From NCBI GenBank assembly GCA_042092935.1, contig JBELFK010000074.1:1-14141 (forward strand): 14,141 nucleotides of DNA. Reading direction: 5' to 3'. The position numbers and the translations under genes are program-made. The notes beneath the pieces are model-generated. The model was not told the DNA's origin and did no database searches. It saw only the letters and a list, made by a program, of their open reading frames with translations. Below, one piece after another: positions 13,821-14,141 of this stretch; the stretch's first letter is position 1; each line of letters begins with the position of its first letter. The stretch comes from JASMHC01 sp042092935. Lineage in GTDB: Bacteria > Pseudomonadota > Alphaproteobacteria > Rhodobacterales > Rhodobacteraceae.

Positions 13821-14141
13821 ATGCGCTATTCACTGCTCGTCACCGCCTCGTTCCTCCCCCTAATTGTGTCGCAACAAGCCTTCGCATCCGAAGTTATCTA
13901 CGCTACCCAAGGCTCGCTGAACCGATTTAACGCCACGCAGTCGGGTGTCGACAACCAGATCGGTGAAACTGTCGCTGACAGTGGGGCTTATATCTATCCG
14001 TGGGACTATAACGCGGCCCAACAGATCGGGGTGAACAACACGGCAAACGTCTCGCAAAACGGGGCTGGCAATCTGACCAACTTCAAGCAGGGCCAAGACA
14101 ATGTCCACACCTATGACGATGGGTTTGCATATAGTTTTGGC
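13821..14141 (+). CDS. Secreted curlin-like (amyloid repeat) protein, 3' end beyond window
   Basis: An open frame of 107 codons runs off the right edge, so the gene is partial. AGGAG 6 nt before the ATG is a strong ribosome site. The product starts with a Sec signal peptide (MRYSLLVTASFLPLIVS, cleavage likely after A-F-A at residue 22). The mature part is rich in Asn, Gln, Gly and Thr with curlin-like spacing: ATQSGVDNQIG (about 38-48), then AAQQIGVNNTANVSQNGAGN (about 64-83) and KQGQDN (88-93), matching the Q-x-G-x2-N-x-A-x3-Q pattern of CsgA/CsgB repeats. Such proteins are exported through CsgG and polymerise into extracellular amyloid fibres in biofilms. Whether it is a major subunit, a nucleator or a curlin-related adhesin needs the missing 3' end; other csg genes may lie to the right. 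Confidence 0.75.
   Translation, partial: MRYSLLVTASFLPLIVSQQAFASEVIYATQGSLNRFNATQSGVDNQIGETVADSGAYIYPWDYNAAQQIGVNNTANVSQNGAGNLTNFKQGQDNVHTYDDGFAYSFG

Noticed and set aside
1..14141. tRNA/rRNA genes, CRISPR arrays, insertion sequences, attachment sites.
   Set aside because: No cloverleaf-like sequence, regular spaced repeats, transposase motifs or terminal inverted repeats were seen on reading both strands.

Overview
The window looks like a chromosomal segment of an alphaproteobacterium, most likely of the Rhodobacterales (Roseobacter/Paracoccus-like) group. The evidence is indirect: a class I PHA synthase with a G-Y-C-I-A-G lipase box, a Phasin_2-type phasin, a PhaR repressor with CTGC-N3-GCAG-type operators, an ABHD10-like hydrolase, a bufferin operon, and moderately GC-rich codon use. 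I see no tRNA, rRNA, insertion sequence, CRISPR array or phage gene. Species cannot be named from the sequence alone.

Left part (about 1-6310): polyhydroxybutyrate (PHB) metabolism. Reading leftward on the minus strand are phaC (PHA synthase), phaP (phasin), phaR (repressor) and a LysR-type regulator 4 nt behind phaR. phaZ (intracellular depolymerase) diverges from phaC across a ~123-bp shared promoter. An alpha/beta hydrolase of the ABHD10 type converges on phaZ. PhaR-like inverted repeats are visible at the phaC/phaZ divergent promoter, the phaP promoter and upstream of phaR itself. They predict one PhaR circuit controlling synthesis, granule coat and its own level. phaP ends in a strong terminator with a UUCG loop. 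PhaZ carries a lysine/alanine/proline-rich, histone-like C-terminal tail.

Middle (6521-11217): thrS (threonyl-tRNA synthetase), then a compact four-gene operon, bufA-bufB-bufC-bufD. It encodes a signal-peptide-bearing Cys-rich DUF2282 precursor, a DUF692/MNIO iron enzyme, its DUF2063 partner and a DoxX membrane protein. This is the most notable system here: a ribosomally made, post-translationally modified, exported metal-binding (copper-buffering) peptide pathway of the bufferin type. Bufferins have been described only recently, so this is a member of an emerging family rather than a wholly unknown system. The precursor here has a methionine-rich C-terminus, and the operon has its own structured leader.

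Right part (11231-14141): an ArsC/Spx-like thioredoxin-fold protein convergent with bufD, a cold-shock protein gene with a long structured 5' leader, a bifunctional mannose-1-phosphate guanylyltransferase/mannose-6-phosphate isomerase (exopolysaccharide GDP-mannose supply) on the minus strand, a 354-bp intergenic region, and the 5' part of a secreted curlin-like (amyloid) protein cut by the window edge. The last two, if functionally linked, would both concern extracellular matrix.
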